Shown here piece by piece: positions 12,258 to 24,283 of a stretch of DNA of 64,000 bases. This stretch comes from Pezizomycotina sp. ARF18 (lineage: Eukaryota; Ascomycota), in assembly GCA_002224055.1 (NCBI GenBank), contig AZLU01000023.1, positions 62,001 through 126,000 of the forward strand. Reading direction: 5' to 3'. Position numbers and translations under genes: made by a program. The notes beneath the pieces are model-generated. The model did no database searches and was not told where the DNA came from. It saw nothing but the letters and a program-made list of their open reading frames with translations. How positions within the stretch are numbered: position 1 is the stretch's first letter; each line of letters opens with the position of its first letter.

Positions 12258-12369
12258 ATGGGTTCTGTACTTTTTTGAAGCTCTATGGATCCTACACTTC
12301 TTTGTATTTAAAACATACCTAAAAGTTTCTTTCTTTATTTCTTTATTTCTTCTGGAGGAGGCCCGGTGA

Positions 12370-14095
12370 TATTGGTTGCAGGTATATATAAAAGCATTTG
12401 TTATAGGAAATAAAAATAGATTATTCTATTTTACATATTAGAGTCTTACGCGGCCTGCTGCGGCGGTTCGAATGAGGTACTATGCTTCCCTAGGTGACTA
12501 TACTTGGGCTGCAGATAGCCGATGGTTTTCATAATATCCCCTTTTTGAGGTCTGTCGAATAGGACCGCCGATTTTGTGCAAGCTTAGTATATCGCGTCCT
12601 AACCTGCACTCAGAACGGAAACGAGCTACGCCACGCGATGCGGGTGGTCGATGCGGATATAACATTGCACGGTAAGTGGGCTGGTGAGATAAGTTGGGAA
12701 TCTAGGTTACCGGCACCTCTCGTGACAATGACAGTGATGTTAGGAACATACCAATTTAGGGGGAAAAAAAGAAAAGAGAAAAATCAATAAAGTAAATCAT
12801 AAACATTTATAACTTGAGTTTGTTAATCTATCAAAGGTCTGCTCTCGCTCTGTCCCCACGTGTCGGATCGGTCTTCGAGGTCAGTAGCAAGCCAGTTAAG
12901 GGAGCCTTTTCCTCCCATGAAAAGCTTTCGCTGTTGATTTGCTTAGAATGTCTGGGGGATACCGGCCATGAAGTGCATAGAATGAGCGATACCGTAAACC
13001 CTTATATACTCGACTTCTAAATATTTGGTTAATTCCGCGATATATACCGTTAGCAGTCAGTATATTATATAATAAAGAGCCGGTAAACATTAGCAGTTAA
13101 TAATAATAATAATAATAATGAGTATTATCTCATAGACTGGTAACTACCCCCCCTTCCGCGGCGGAAGCAGCAGTAGTATTGTCGCGAGGACGAGTTTTTC
13201 ACTTAATAACCGGGCATGTAGAGCAAAGCGAAACCGCTATGATATTATTCTGTAAGGCTGGTAAACGAACCTCGCAGGGAAGCACCGGGATTCTTCGTCT
13301 TGCAGAAATTCGCTCGCTCCCTCGTGGGTCATCATGTCTTCTAACCGAGCTCTGAAAGACATAAAAGACTTGATTCGCTCGCGGGAGGTTCGAACGATAG
13401 GCGTAAAGACAATGGCTCGGATATTGGTTATATCTTTCGTGCTCTCACGTAATCGGGATCGGGTATGCAGTGCTCTTTATTGGAAAACTTTTGAATAAGA
13501 CTCTTTAACCTCGCTTAAATACATTGATGCCAAGGCTTCACTATCGTGTGCGATTGGCACTTAGCTTATAGCCTATAGGTGTCAGAGATGTTCGGAATGT
13601 CCCGTCATTCACCTCCCATATTCGTAGAATTCTAATGGTGGCTTTTAAGCTACGAAGATGCAGATGCCAGGAAAAGGGTCGCGGTCGTTCCAAGACCTTC
13701 AAGAGCTTCTATTATTAACCATGGAAAAATATTATAAAACAAAGCTCTCCGGGGCTGTGCTCTGCGATCTCGTCACTGCCGTCTTTTCATTCGTCCGTGA
13801 GAGAAATAGCCTGGTTATAATATCTCTTCCAGCCATAAACGGTCGTGTGCATACACCGGCCGTCGTAGCACCAGCCTTGCGCAAATTTCCTTTCCGGAGA
13901 AATTGTCGTTTATTGGCCCATGTTCTGGAGAAGCCGAAATTTCACGAGCGTTCAAAATGTGAACGTGGGGCTGAATGAGGCAGTTTGGTAGCACAAGACC
14001 GCACCATTGAGAAGAACGAACGCCATCGACTGAGAAGGCTTGAAGGCCATGTTAAGTATCTTCGCCAGTTTGTACAAAGTACTAACGAAATTCGG
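12370..14095. other. intergenic with an (AAT)n microsatellite
   Basis: An (AAT) microsatellite of about 7 units lies at 13097-13119. A 106-codon plus-strand frame at 13658-13978 (LQELLLLTMEKYYKTKLSGA) is possible but unsupported. The rest shows nothing. Confidence 0.45.
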
Positions 14096-14103
14096 GGGCT
14101 TGG
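14096..14103. repeat. left target-site duplication of the hAT element
   Basis: GGGCTTGG directly precedes the left terminal inverted repeat and is repeated exactly at 17077-17084, directly after the right one. An 8-bp duplication is the mark of hAT insertion. Confidence 0.9.
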
Positions 14104-17076
14104 CAGACCATTTAGCGTCCGCTAGTTTTCTTGGCGTTAAAGTTAGAGCCTCAATTCTTTTATATTAAGAGATACTACCTAAAAATTAAGTAAATATAAC
14201 TAAATAACTAAATATATATAATATATAAATAGTTTTTAATTATATATAAAAAAAACTATTAAATAAATATTAAATAATAATTATTTTATAATAAAATTAA
14301 GCTAGTCTAATTCTATATCTAAATCTAAATCTGATAAATCAGATATATCCGAATCTATAAAATAATCCTTTTCTAAATAATCTCTATCTTCTTTAATAAA
14401 TTCCCAGTATTTAATAAAATTAATATAATAAAAGTAATAGGTTTTAAAGAACTTCTAGTATCTTTATATAATTTTTACTAATAGAAAAGCTAGATTTACT
14501 AGCCGCACTAGTAATAGGAATACTTAAATAATTTCTAGCTAATATACTTAATATAGGATACTTAATAAAATTATTAGACCAATAATCTAATATATTAATA
14601 TTTTTAGTTCTAAATCTTCTTTTAAATATAATTCTAATTTATTATTAAAATTATTAAGCTTATTATTATTAAGTTTATTATATTCTTCTTTAGTTTTTTA
14701 TATAATAATTCTATCTTTTTAATAATAATTTTTTTATATTTTCTTCTATTAAATAAATATTAAAGATAGAATCTTAATAGTAGGATCTAGTATAGTAGCT
14801 ATAAAAATATTTAAATAAGTAATACTAATATTATACTATTAATAATAGTAGGAAACCACTTCTCTAGCTTTTTTAATCCTTTTTTTAAACCTTCTTTAAT
14901 TAATAATATTAAATCCGGTTCTATAGCTTTTAAATCTATAGAATTAATATCTATTAGATTAGAATATATAGAATTTTAAATCTATAGAATCTAAATCTAT
15001 AGAATTTAAATTTATAGAATATAAATTAAAAGCTAAAGGTTAAAAGTAATAGTATTAAATATAAAAGCTTTTATTTTTCTCTTATAGTTAAAATAAGATT
15101 AAATAAAGAATTAATAGTTATATAAGTTAAACCCTGACTAATTATAGTAGGATAAAGAAAAATTTCTAATATTTTTAAAATATATTTAAGAGTATTTAAC
15201 TCTAATAAACTAATATTTTTAATATTAAAGGTTTAATTATTTTTAAAGCCTTTTCTATATTAAAATATAATAATATATATTTTTTTAATAAATAATAAGT
15301 AGAATTCCACCTAGTTTTATTATCTAGAGAAAGAAAAATTTATTATTTAGAGTAGGATCCTTTTCTATTAAATCTTCTAGTATTCTTCTATTTTTTTCTA
15401 ATTTAAAAAATTTAATAATTTTTCTTATATAAAGAATATATCTTTAATTTTTATAATAATAGGATTATTTAAATCTAATTCTTCTTTAGTATTAGTATTA
15501 TTTAAAATACTAATTAATTCTTTATCTATTTTTAAATTTTCTAAATTTTTAATTAATTCTAAAAGATTAAAATTATCTAAAGAATTTTTATAGATTCTTC
15601 TATTATAATTCTTCTATAATTTTTTCTTCTTTAGTTCTTCTTCTTCTATAGTTTTTTCTTTTTCTTTTTGTTTATCTTCTTCTTTATTAAAATTTTAAAA
15701 AAGATATTTAATTCTTTTTCTTCTTTTTTAGTTATTAAAATAAAATCTAGAATTTTTCTTACTATATTATTTAAGGTATGAGCAAAACAGTAAAAAAATT
15801 TAATTTTTATTATAATATTTAGTATTTAATTCTTTAAAGCTTTAATATTATTACTAGCTTTATCACACGTAATAGTATTAATAGAATAAAAATATTATAA
15901 GAATTTAAACTTCTTTATATACTTCTAATAAATATTTATAATCTTTATCTCTTTTAATTCTTTAATATCTAATAAATAAGATTTTAAATTAAATTTAAAA
16001 TCTATATATTTAATATTAATAGCGAAAAAGCTTTTATTATTTAAATTTGACCAGCTATCGAAAGTATAATTAAATTTAGTAAGATTAGATTTTTCTAAAA
16101 TTAATTCTTTTTTAATTTTTCTCTAGTTTTTAAATAAGTATTATCTAATAATTCTTTTATAATATTATAATTAATAATAGGTAAAATCTTCTTAAATAAT
16201 TAGTTAATAAAAAAAAGCTTTTAGAACTAACTATACTAAAAGGTAGATTATTCTCTACTATAAATTAATATTAACTTCTTATAAAAATTAGGGCTAAATC
16301 CTTTTCTATAGTATTTTAATTTAAAATCTTTTTCTATTTTAATATCTTCGTGCTTATTTTATAGTGGTTTATATAGTTTAAAGATTTAAACTCTTTATTA
16401 CTACTATAAAAATTAAAAAAATCGCACCTTAAGCAGCTAATTTTATAGTTTTTATATCTTTATTATATAGATTTTAGAACTTATAATAAATTCTTTTTTA
16501 AAATATTTATTTTTAAATAGAAAATCGCTTTTTTATATTTATTCTTTTCTTTTTCTATAGTTAAAATAGTCGAACTTCTTTTTCTTTTATTAATTTTAAT
16601 AGTAGACATCTTAAAATATATATATATAGAAAAAAACTTACTTTATTAATTAAATTAAATATTTAAATAGTTAGGTAGGTAACTAATAAATTAGTTAAGT
16701 AGGTAACTACTATTTAAATAGATAATTAAATAAATTAATATATAAATAGTTAGGTAGGTAACTAAAAAATTAGTTAAGTAGGTAACTACTATTTTAATAT
16801 TAAAAAATTTATTATATAGTAATTACTAAGTAATATACTATTAGTAGGAATAGTAGTAGTAAAGAATAGTAAGGAGTATTAAGAAGTAGTAGTAGTAGTA
16901 GTAGTAGGGTAAAGATAAAATAGAAAGTTAAGATAAGAAGGGGGGAAACTACTCTATATATATTTTTTATTAGTTTTTAGCTAATTTTAGATTTTCTTTA
17001 ATAATGCTATTTTTTGAGGTGTTATTGTGCTGACCTCTCTTGGCGCCAAGAAAACTAGCGGACGCTAAATGGTCTG
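14104..17076 (-). mobile_element. RIP-eroded hAT DNA transposon
   Basis: The element is 2,973 bp. Its ends are perfect 33-bp terminal inverted repeats starting CAGACCATTTAGCGTCCGC (14104-14136 and 17044-17076), and exact 8-bp duplications flank it. Outside the repeats the interior is almost pure A+T, in sharp contrast with its surroundings. The near-absence of C and G while the termini stay intact fits C-to-T mutation by RIP or deamination of methylated C. Subterminal direct repeats (AGTTAAGTAGGTAACTACTAT) occur twice near 16,690 and 16,780, a common hAT feature. The insertion is old enough for full mutation of the coding part but young enough to keep both repeats and the target duplication intact. 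Confidence 0.92.
14302..16609 (-). pseudogene. hAT transposase remnant
   Basis: ATG 16609 opens a Lys-rich N-terminus (MSTIKINKRKRSSTILTIEK). About 150-250 bp further in the coding direction, EFKSLNYINHYK resembles the end of a BED zinc finger whose Cys and His codons have mostly been mutated. The other end of the unit carries an acidic tail (DSDISDLSDLDLDIELD-stop, TAG at 14304), as often seen at the end of fungal hAT transposases. In-frame stops are dense throughout, so no functional protein can be made. An autonomous copy elsewhere in the genome would share the 33-bp terminal repeat. Confidence 0.7.
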
Positions 17077-17084
17077 GGGCTTGG
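17077..17084. repeat. right target-site duplication of the hAT element
   Basis: Exact copy of GGGCTTGG at 14096-14103. Confidence 0.9.
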
Positions 17085-17337
17085 TGAAAAAGTACGAGTA
17101 AGGATTTTGACTGGCTCTGTAGGAAGCTGTGGAATTCAATTTGGAATCTTTCCGCGACGTATTGTGACCTTCCTCCTCGCTTGGCGAGAAGTTTAACAAT
17201 ACAATCCTGCCATAACAAGTAAAGTACCAGGGATTCAAGTCCACAGACCTATTTCCTATAAATCCAGGCTGTTCCTCAAGGTCGATCTTTCCTCGAGCAG
17301 CAAGATCATCCTCTGCAGACCGATTAACTCTTTATTC

Positions 17338-17345
17338 TATATAAA
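17338..17345 (+). promoter_or_regulatory. TATA box of the BTRD1 gene
   Basis: TATATAAA about 43 bp before the ATG at 17388. Right after it follow CAAACCTCCAACTTACTTACC, a typical short fungal leader. Confidence 0.4.
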
Positions 17346-17387
17346 CACCTAGCTCCTAAGAACCAAACCTCCAACTTACTTACCGCT

Positions 17388-18218
17388 ATGTTCTCCCAAC
17401 TCACCGCCGCCGTCGCCGTAGCGGCTCTATCCTCAGTTCCTTCGTAGATGCGGGTGCTATCTACGCAAGACATAGGCTACAATCCTCGGAGTATCAAAAT
17501 ATTTTTGACCAGTACACCGCAACGGCTGGAAGCTAAACTACGTCTCCGGATACCTCAACAACGGCGTCCAGAACTACGCGGCCATCTTCGAGCAAGTCCC
17601 TCACAACCCGCAGATAGCTGCTCATGGAATTTCTTCCAGTGTTTATCAGTCGCGGTTTGACGATGCTACGAAAAACAAGGATACACCCCCGTCCTCGTGA
17701 ACGGGTACACAGCCCCGACGGAACCGACCGGTACGCGCCATTTGGGAGAAGATCTCCGGATCGACGCCCTGGGTTGCGAGACATGGTTTAGATAGCAATT
17801 CTTACCAAGCGGAATTTAATAAGTGGGTCGGACAGGGTTACAGGCTCAAGCATGTGAGCGGTTACTCCGTCAACGGTCAGGCCCGGTACGCTGCGATCTG
17901 GATAAGCCGGCTTCGATCCCTGCGTGGAACGCGCGTCATGGCATGACAAGCGATTCCTACCAAAATTATTTCAACCAGCAAGTTGCCGCAGGCTATACGC
18001 TCCGCCTCGTGAGCGCGTACAACGTCGGCGGGACGGACTACTACGCGGCGATCTTCGAGAAGCAGCCGGCCCACGCTTGGGTTGCACGACACCGCCAGTC
18101 TTCGCAATTATATCAAAGTAATTTTGACTCGTTTACGTCCCAGGGCTATCAGTTGAAGGTCGTGTGTGGTTATAACATCGGCAACGCCGACCAGTATGCT
18201 GCTATCTGGTCGAAGTAA
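17388..18218 (+). CDS. secreted BTRD1-type tandem-repeat protein, frame-broken
   Basis: ATG 17388 starts a signal-peptide-like segment (MFSQLTAAVAVAALSS). The remainder is built from about five units of roughly 46 residues with the pattern W-x-ARHG-x(3)-S-x-x-YQ-x-x-F-x(6)-GY-x-L-x-x-VSGY-x(3)-G-x(3)-YAAIWEK. Examples are DSNSYQAEFNKWVGQGYRLK, LVSAYNVGGTDYYAAIFEKQ and FTSQGYQLKVVCGYNIGNAD. This matches what I know of BTRD1 (bacterial tandem repeat domain 1), also found as the N-terminal part of fungal polyglycine hydrolases. No beta-lactamase-like domain follows: the last unit ends IWSK-stop at 18218. At least four one-base frame changes occur between or within units and no introns fit them. 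The gene is either a pseudogene or badly affected by indels. Domain name from memory. Confidence 0.75.
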
Positions 18219-19435
18219 AGATATTCTTGTGGTACTAGGTAGAATACATATTTCTAGCACAGTTAGTTACGATATATACAGCATGCATAGCATAGACAAT
18301 AGGACACCCATCATTTAAACTAAGCATTGGGATTTAGATTCTATCTACCTGAGATGTTACGCGTCTGCCAGTGTTTGTACAACTTGAAGTCTTACTAGTA
18401 GATAAACTTCGTTATATGCCCTCGTTCAAGTTGTCACCCCCCGCTAAAATTTACTCCGTGTTGTCATTGTTTTATCGATCTAACCTTTGTATGTATTACC
18501 TTAATCATCTCCGAAAACTATTTTGCCAATGTTAATACCCAAGATGGTGTTGCTTCGAACTTGTGATTTGATTTGATTTAATTTTATTTTATTTTATTTA
18601 AACGTCCATCTAGTTACATGCTTTTCAAGAATAGCCGACATTCCAGGCATCCTATTTAACATATGCTGCTACTTACATGTAAGAAGATTATATAAACCTA
18701 ACAACACAGGACGGGGAGAGCCAGGCGAGGCCTATTCTCGCCATTACTACTTGAAATGGGTCATACTCATACTAATTTAGCTTGTGCCGCCCCTCAGTGA
18801 TGGTGTTTAGATCCGATTCTCTTCCTTCCACAATATGAGTTTTAGGAAGGTGCCGGATGTAGCTATCGCGATATTTGTGCTTAGAACTTATAAACTCGAA
18901 CAGAATTTAACGAAATTGAACGAAATTGAACGAAATTGAGTGACACTGAATAAGAGTGAATGAGAAGGAGATCAGCCAAATTAAATGGAAACAAAGCAAA
19001 TAAAATCGGTCTTGATATACCTACACCTATTATGTACTACCTTTTTTTTTTTTTTGTGATCCAACATTTTACATCCGACCTCAGCGCCCACGCCCACCGC
19101 AAATACCTATATCTTTATAAAAGCTGCGTTGGACTTTAGCGAAACTTTTAGTGCGGTTTTGGACGCCATATTCATTTCAATTCGTCGCGAGTTCGCTTTC
19201 CTTGTTTCTTTCTAGGTGTGCTTTTGATGCGGGCTCCTATCTCGTCCGTCACGTCCTCCATATCTTTCGTCCGCCTGTTAAAGCCCATAATAAATAGTAT
19301 GTTGCCCTTGAATAAGTATTTATCGTGTCCCAGTGGAATGGGGAACACTCGAAAACACGAACTCCAGAGATCAGAGGTCGTGGACCAGAGATCAGCAATT
19401 CAACCATTCCATTCAATGCGCCGTAGCGAAAAGAA
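18219..19435. other. intergenic with short tandem repeats
   Basis: Three tandem copies of the decamer CGAAATTGAA lie at 18911-18940. ATTTTATTTT-type low complexity lies near 18,570-18,600 and a 15-T run near 19,042. No gene seen. Confidence 0.5.
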
Positions 19436-20878
19436 ATGGCAGAACGGCAATTCAGGAGATCATACGAGGTAATGGAAAAACAAGCTATTCTCGATGGTGC
19501 GATCAATTCAATCCTAGAGGAACACTAGGTGTTCAGGCCAGCGCCAGCCGACCGCAAGAACACCGACGATAACGACCTCAAGGCCAAGGTCATCTGCGAA
19601 CTGGGCAGCGCTTCTCTGCGCGCTCGACACGTTGCTCATTCTTCCGCGACTACTGAGTGGCTCAAGCGAAAGCTCGGGCAGCGCCGACCAGGCCGACTGA
19701 CTGACGGAGGCGGTACGTATATTTCCTACCATCCTCCAACTCCCACAACTTGTAACCCTTGGCTTCTTTCTCTCTTCTCACGTCTTGAGGAGGCGGGTGA
19801 TTTGTTCCTTAACAAAAGTACTAGCATTACTTACTTATATCATCCACCAACTTCTAGAGCGGCTGCGACGAACAAGCGCAAAAAGTTCAAACGGAGTCCT
19901 TCTGGACTTCCTTCATACTATAGATCCTGGAATCAAGAACAACATCCTCCTCAACCTAACCGGCTCTTCCCGCGACAAAATCTTCCCAGCTGGTGGCTGG
20001 GACTGCCGACGGCGGAAACGCAGAAGATGACAGGAGCGGCAGCAGCTTCGAACAAAAAAATAATCCGCCGGACGCTGTTATCGAAGACAGTCACGCACCG
20101 ATGGCTCCCGACGACCATTCCCAGTTCTTCGCTTATGTGTACGAGCTCACAGTCCGCGCCTCTTCTCCTCCATCGCACCGCGCGGCACCGGAACTGACGG
20201 CGCCAGAGCGCTCGAGCGCTGGCAGAGCATGGGAATTCTTACTCGCAAGCAATTGTCCTCGGATCCGACGACAGGCCTCTTCCCCCCGTAAACGTTCCTC
20301 GTTCGCACCGGTGTCTGACATTGTTTTTGGCTGCTACCTCCGCCACGAAGGCCGCGTTGAGCATTCCGCCAGAAACGAAGCGCACTACGCCCATGCCGAC
20401 ACGCTCCGATCTTCGCATCGGTGCCCGCGCCGAAGCTCTCGGCCCCGTCCAGGCCTACATCCGCTTCCACTTCCACGTCCGCGTCCACACTTCCACGCCT
20501 GCGCCTACACTCGCGATAAGCGTGACTCAACGTCAACGGCGAAGCCTGCAACGGCTCCCCGCCGAAGGCTTCATCCTCGAATGCAACGCCTGCGTCAGTG
20601 GCGAGCGAAATCTGCGGCGGGTCGGTCAAGGCAAAGGCTTCATCGACATCGAAAAATGGTACTTCTAGACGCAAGGATGTGCAGCAAGATTTGCAACGTT
20701 GGGTGTTACGCGCGACAACGGCCACTGGCAACCTCCCAAGTCCAACCCCGCCCCGAAGTTCTCCCTACTCTACCCCAAATTTCCGGGATGAAGACGACGA
20801 TCAGGAGCCGAATTACACCAACAAAGAAAATCATACGCAGTCTATACGTCCTCAATTCTTGTCCAAAATGAAGAGAAT
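19436..20878 (+). CDS. unrecognised Ser/Lys-rich fungal gene, frame-broken
   Basis: Protein-like segments follow one another on the plus strand in changing frames. From ATG 19436: MAERQFRRSYEVMEKQAILD, then DDNDLKAKVICELGSASLRA and ATTEWLKRKLG. An intron may follow, starting at GGCGGTACGTAT and ending at CTTCTAG near 19,858. After it come VLLDFLHTIDPGIKNNILLN and LTGSSRDKIFPAGGWD, then DDHSQFFAYVYELTVRA and RALERWQSMGILTRKQLSSD. The tail is disordered and basic: NGEACNGSPPKASSSNATPA, SEICGGSVKAKASSTSKNGT, SRRKDVQQDLQRW, and finally a PNFRDEDDDQEPNYTNKENH stretch before a T run at 20,889. At least three frame changes lack introns. The antisense 194-codon frame (20147-20731) is a GC-rich shadow. 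I recognise no family; the acid-basic tail suggests a nuclear protein. The end may lie anywhere from 20871 to 21056. Confidence 0.5.
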
Positions 20879-21691
20879 TAAAAATTCTTTTTTTTTTTTT
20901 TTTTTTTTTTACTTTCTTTTTGCTTGCTTTGCTTTTGTTCACTTTCTTTCTGCCATTTCTTCACGCGGTTTACCATCTGCTTATCCTTTACGAGCCATTT
21001 CTTTTCATCCAAGCAATATTTGCTGTTTCCGATTTTTCAAATGTTTCCCGTTCTAAATCATGGTGATAATTCGATGTAATATTGTTTCTCTGTTAGTGGT
21101 TTAATACGCTCTTCCTCTTTTTTTCTTACAGGTCGCTCGCGTCCTTTAGTATTTTAGATATAATGCATACTCTCTATCTGTATCTACGCTGCTTAGTGAG
21201 TTTTTCTTTGGTCCGAACAGGTAATTGTCTGCAGGTGTATCTATCTATTTCGATTTGCTAGAAGTCGGTTTGGCGTAATTCTTTCAAGTTCCTAGGCGAA
21301 ATAATTCTTATACTATTTCATTAGGATGGTTATACTGATTTTTTTATTTCATTCTCCGTGAATGCACTTATAAACTTGGTTTCAAGCATGCATGTATTCC
21401 CGATAAGGAACCCTTTTCTCTCCCATTGTGTCCACCTCCCATCTTTCGAGTCCATGAGCCAGGAACCATGATGGTCGTAATCATGGTTCGAGCTGATCCT
21501 ACGAGCCTATGGGCCCTCTGGGTTTCTACAAAGTATCAATTGTATGAACATGACTGCAGCCACGCTTTAGGTAAAATCGCGAACCTCCAAACATAAAGGA
21601 AAACTAGATGTAGTTGAATGAAGGCAACATAACGATGATAGCAAGCAATAATACTCCTTCCTTCCTTACTCAGCACATTGTCTTGATGTAA
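20879..21691. other. intergenic, T-rich
   Basis: A run of about 22 T at 20,889-20,910 is followed by T-rich sequence without open frames of note. It separates a plus-strand gene from the minus-strand gene ending at 21692. Confidence 0.5.
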
Positions 21692-22997
21692 TTACTCTAA
21701 TTCCTCATGCGCCTTCGCCATGAGCTCATCAACGATCTTCTGCCTTAAATGCGAAGGCAAGTTGTCGTTACTTTCAAAACGCTCGATTCCGTCTTCCACC
21801 GTTCCATTTCGTTATTCTTAAGCTATCCCGCTGACAAATCAGTTCCTCTTGCTCCCGTTTGACTATCAAGCGCAAGGCCTCTAGTGGATCAAAGTTGTCG
21901 TATTGCTTTAATTTTTCGATAACACGCTCTATCTCCTTTAAATTCTCTCTATATGTCCTTGATACTGTGTTGTTATTTGCTGACTTGCTCCTCGTGTCTG
22001 GTGTGCAGGTTTCGAGACTTTCCGCGTGGTGACAGCTACTTTCCCAGCAAACTGCCTGATCTCGTTGTCCTGGCCGCGAAGGCTAAATCTCGCTTCTTTT
22101 AGCTCTTCCGATCTGCCTAGTCGGCTCGGGCGAGATCATGTTGTTGGAAGCGCTTCTGGTTCTGGTAGTGGTTGAGTTTTGGCGTCCCAGGACCGTAGTG
22201 ATCTTGCAGTAATAGTGGTCTCTGGGATTACCGGGGCCGCTACACGAACCGCCGCCTGTGTCGCTCTGGCTCTTCCTCTAAGCTTGAATCAGAATCAGAG
22301 GTTTCATTCACCAGTCTTCGACTTCGGCGCTGCTGCGGAGTTGCCTAAACAGATATGTCATCTTCAAATCAAAAGGAACAGTTATGGGTATCAGACCTCA
22401 CCTTCGTCATTGTCGCCTCGCTCTGTCTAGTACGCCGTTGCTTCCTTGAAGGTTCCTCCCCACATCGTGGGTATCTTGTAGGTCATTGACTGGTGATACT
22501 TCCTCTGCGTCGTCCTCCCTTTCGTCAGCTTCTTCCGTTCCCGTTCCGTTCCCGTTCTTCTTCTTCGTCCTCCTCTTCGGCGCCTGTATTGGCTCCATTT
22601 TCTGCATCTTGGCTTCCTACGTCCTCTGCTTCCGCATGCTCTTCCTCGACCTGCTCAGCTGCCACTTCTTGCTCCAACGTTCCCTCATCGTTAGCACTAG
22701 TAATTGTTTTCGGTTGTCGTAGGTTCGTCCAAGCCTCCCCTCTGTAACGATTTCATCGGCCACAGATCGTGACTTGCTACCAAGCGCTACCTTCCCACGA
22801 GTGAAGTCTGCTTTCGTAGGCACAGGCCCGAATAGCTCCTCCCAACCGTCTGTTTCAGCCGCAACGTCTTCGTAGTACGCTCGATCGAAAACGCGTTTCT
22901 CCGCCGTGCGCACCTCATCCGGTCTGACGAAGTATATAATTTCATCGCCCAGAAGCAAGCCAACAACGCTGAAATCCTGCGGGCTCCACCACGTCAT
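21692..22997 (-). CDS. member A of an unrecognised paralogous family (IYFV...GWEELFG)
   Basis: From ATG 22997: MTWWSPQDFSVVGLLLGDEI, IYFVRPDEV, then YYEDVAAETDGWEELFGPVP and TKADFTRG. The same order occurs in member B at 24284-25364 (W..., GIVYFVSPSSEKK, GVDGWENTFGEIPTAKAYTG). An acidic low-complexity middle follows (NGANTGAEEEDEEEERERNG), then an intron ending GTTTAG near 22350. The next exon has SDSDSSLEEEPE, which parallels SDSDSEPASPEHW at the same place in B. The C-terminal part is a coiled coil (ENLKEIERVIEKLKQYDNFD; EALRLIVKREQEELICQRD), and the end is SHLRQKIVDELMAKAHEELE-stop at 21694-21692. The middle and the C-terminal coil need frame changes I cannot explain by introns. Function unknown; I would guess a nuclear or scaffold protein. 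Confidence 0.6.
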
Positions 22998-23049
22998 ACT
23001 GCGTGAGAATATGCATTGTGGTCTACATTAAATTTACTGTCTTTGGCCT

Positions 23050-23664
23050 CTAGGATTTATCTCTAAGTTCCATCACTAGCATCTGCTTCTGGTCAATCCT
23101 CAATTCGGAATCGCGAATGGTTGATATCGCTTTCTCAAATTCTCTCGTTATACATGCGGCGAACGCGTCGGGGACATAACGGCGAACTACCCATAACCAA
23201 TGAATCTGTCAATACAGATAAACGAAGAGCGTTCTTTCGGGATCATTGCAGTTTCCTACCTGATTCTGAATCCCGTTGTGAAATATTGTCTTTTTGCGCG
23301 GATCTGTGTCTTTATCGACGCTATGCAACCTCGACGCATCCCTGCTTTCATCCTGCAGCTGCGTATTTGGGGTGTGAATCAGATCTCTTGGTTGTCTGGT
23401 ATCCTCCGCGACCTTTGTTGCTAGCAGGGCTGCCTGCGCGGTGGTTTGCAAACCAGCCCTGTCCTTGTCGCCCTGACTGTAAGAATGACCATGATTGACT
23501 GGGGTAAACGCTCGAGGAATGGCGGGCGACGAGGTTCTACTCAGCTCATCAGTTCTGCTGAGATAAAAAGTTCTTGGGCTCATTATGGAGTCCTTTTTGC
23601 CTTCAAGCGATGGTAATGAGGCGGGGAATCGTGACTTTTTGCTAAAGGGGGTTGAGTAATGCAT
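23050..23664 (-). CDS. unrecognised Ser-rich protein upstream of member A
   Basis: From ATG 23664: MHYSTPFSKKSRFPASLPSL, a Ser/Thr/Pro-rich disordered region, then a helical part (TTAQAALLATKVAEDTRQPR). A 54-bp intron (23206-23259, CAG|GTAGGA donor, GACAG acceptor) keeps the frame and joins IFHNGIQNQ to IHWLWVVRRYVPDAFAACIT, followed by REFEKAISTIRDSELRIDQ. Stop is TAG 23052. The start of member A lies 53 bp further on, right after a CACGCAG acceptor-like site. The two may therefore be parts of one gene, although I found no splice pair with matching phase. No family recognised. Confidence 0.5.
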
Positions 23665-24283
23665 CAAGAGAATCCAACCACCAAGACCCAGCTCCTGGGG
23701 GAGGCTGCAAATTATAATGCACCAAAATCATTGCTTAAATGTGAATCAAGACCAGAACGGCCAGAATATATTAAGATCATTGGCTCTAACAAGTGAGTCA
23801 ACTATTTTTCTTGCTGGTGTCTGGCGGCAGTGTAAGCTATTCCCGACGGGGATTGATTGTCGCCACCGTGAATCCTCCTCTTTTAAATGTATGAACGCGC
23901 CTGTGTGGGTAGTTATACCTATATTTAAGACACAAAATACTTACTCTTAGATATGGAGGTACTAACGACGCTCTTCTTTGCTTTCCTTTCCTTTCCTTTC
24001 TTACTAACACTTTAAACCCTGGAACACCTGACTGAAGTTGAACCGCTTCCGCGGCTATCACCTTAGATCCATCCCTCGATACCGTTCCTCAATGGCGATA
24101 CCAGGAGTGTAAGCACGGATATAACCGGCCTGGGCCCCGATAAGTGTAGTATGTATAAATAGTACCGAGTCTAATATTACAAAATATTCCCTGGAAATAT
24201 CTTATAGAAATATGTTCAAAACAGATACCACGCGAATACGTAGATATTGTACTTTTGTGAAACTGCATATAATCTAAAGTCTA
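23665..24283. other. intergenic, nothing recognised
   Basis: Contains a (CTTTC)n-like tract near 23,985 and otherwise short frames only. It separates the A module from the B module. Confidence 0.5.

Noticed and set aside
14104-17076. AT-rich block read as a centromere or mitochondrial insertion
   Set aside because: Exact terminal repeats and an 8-bp duplication show it is a hAT insertion.
20147-20731. 194-codon minus-strand open frame
   Set aside because: GC-rich antisense shadow of the plus-strand gene; composition is skewed and no motif is present.
22486-22747. Plus-strand hydrophobic frames (FFFFVLLFGACIG)
   Set aside because: Antisense of the acidic Glu-rich low-complexity part of member A.
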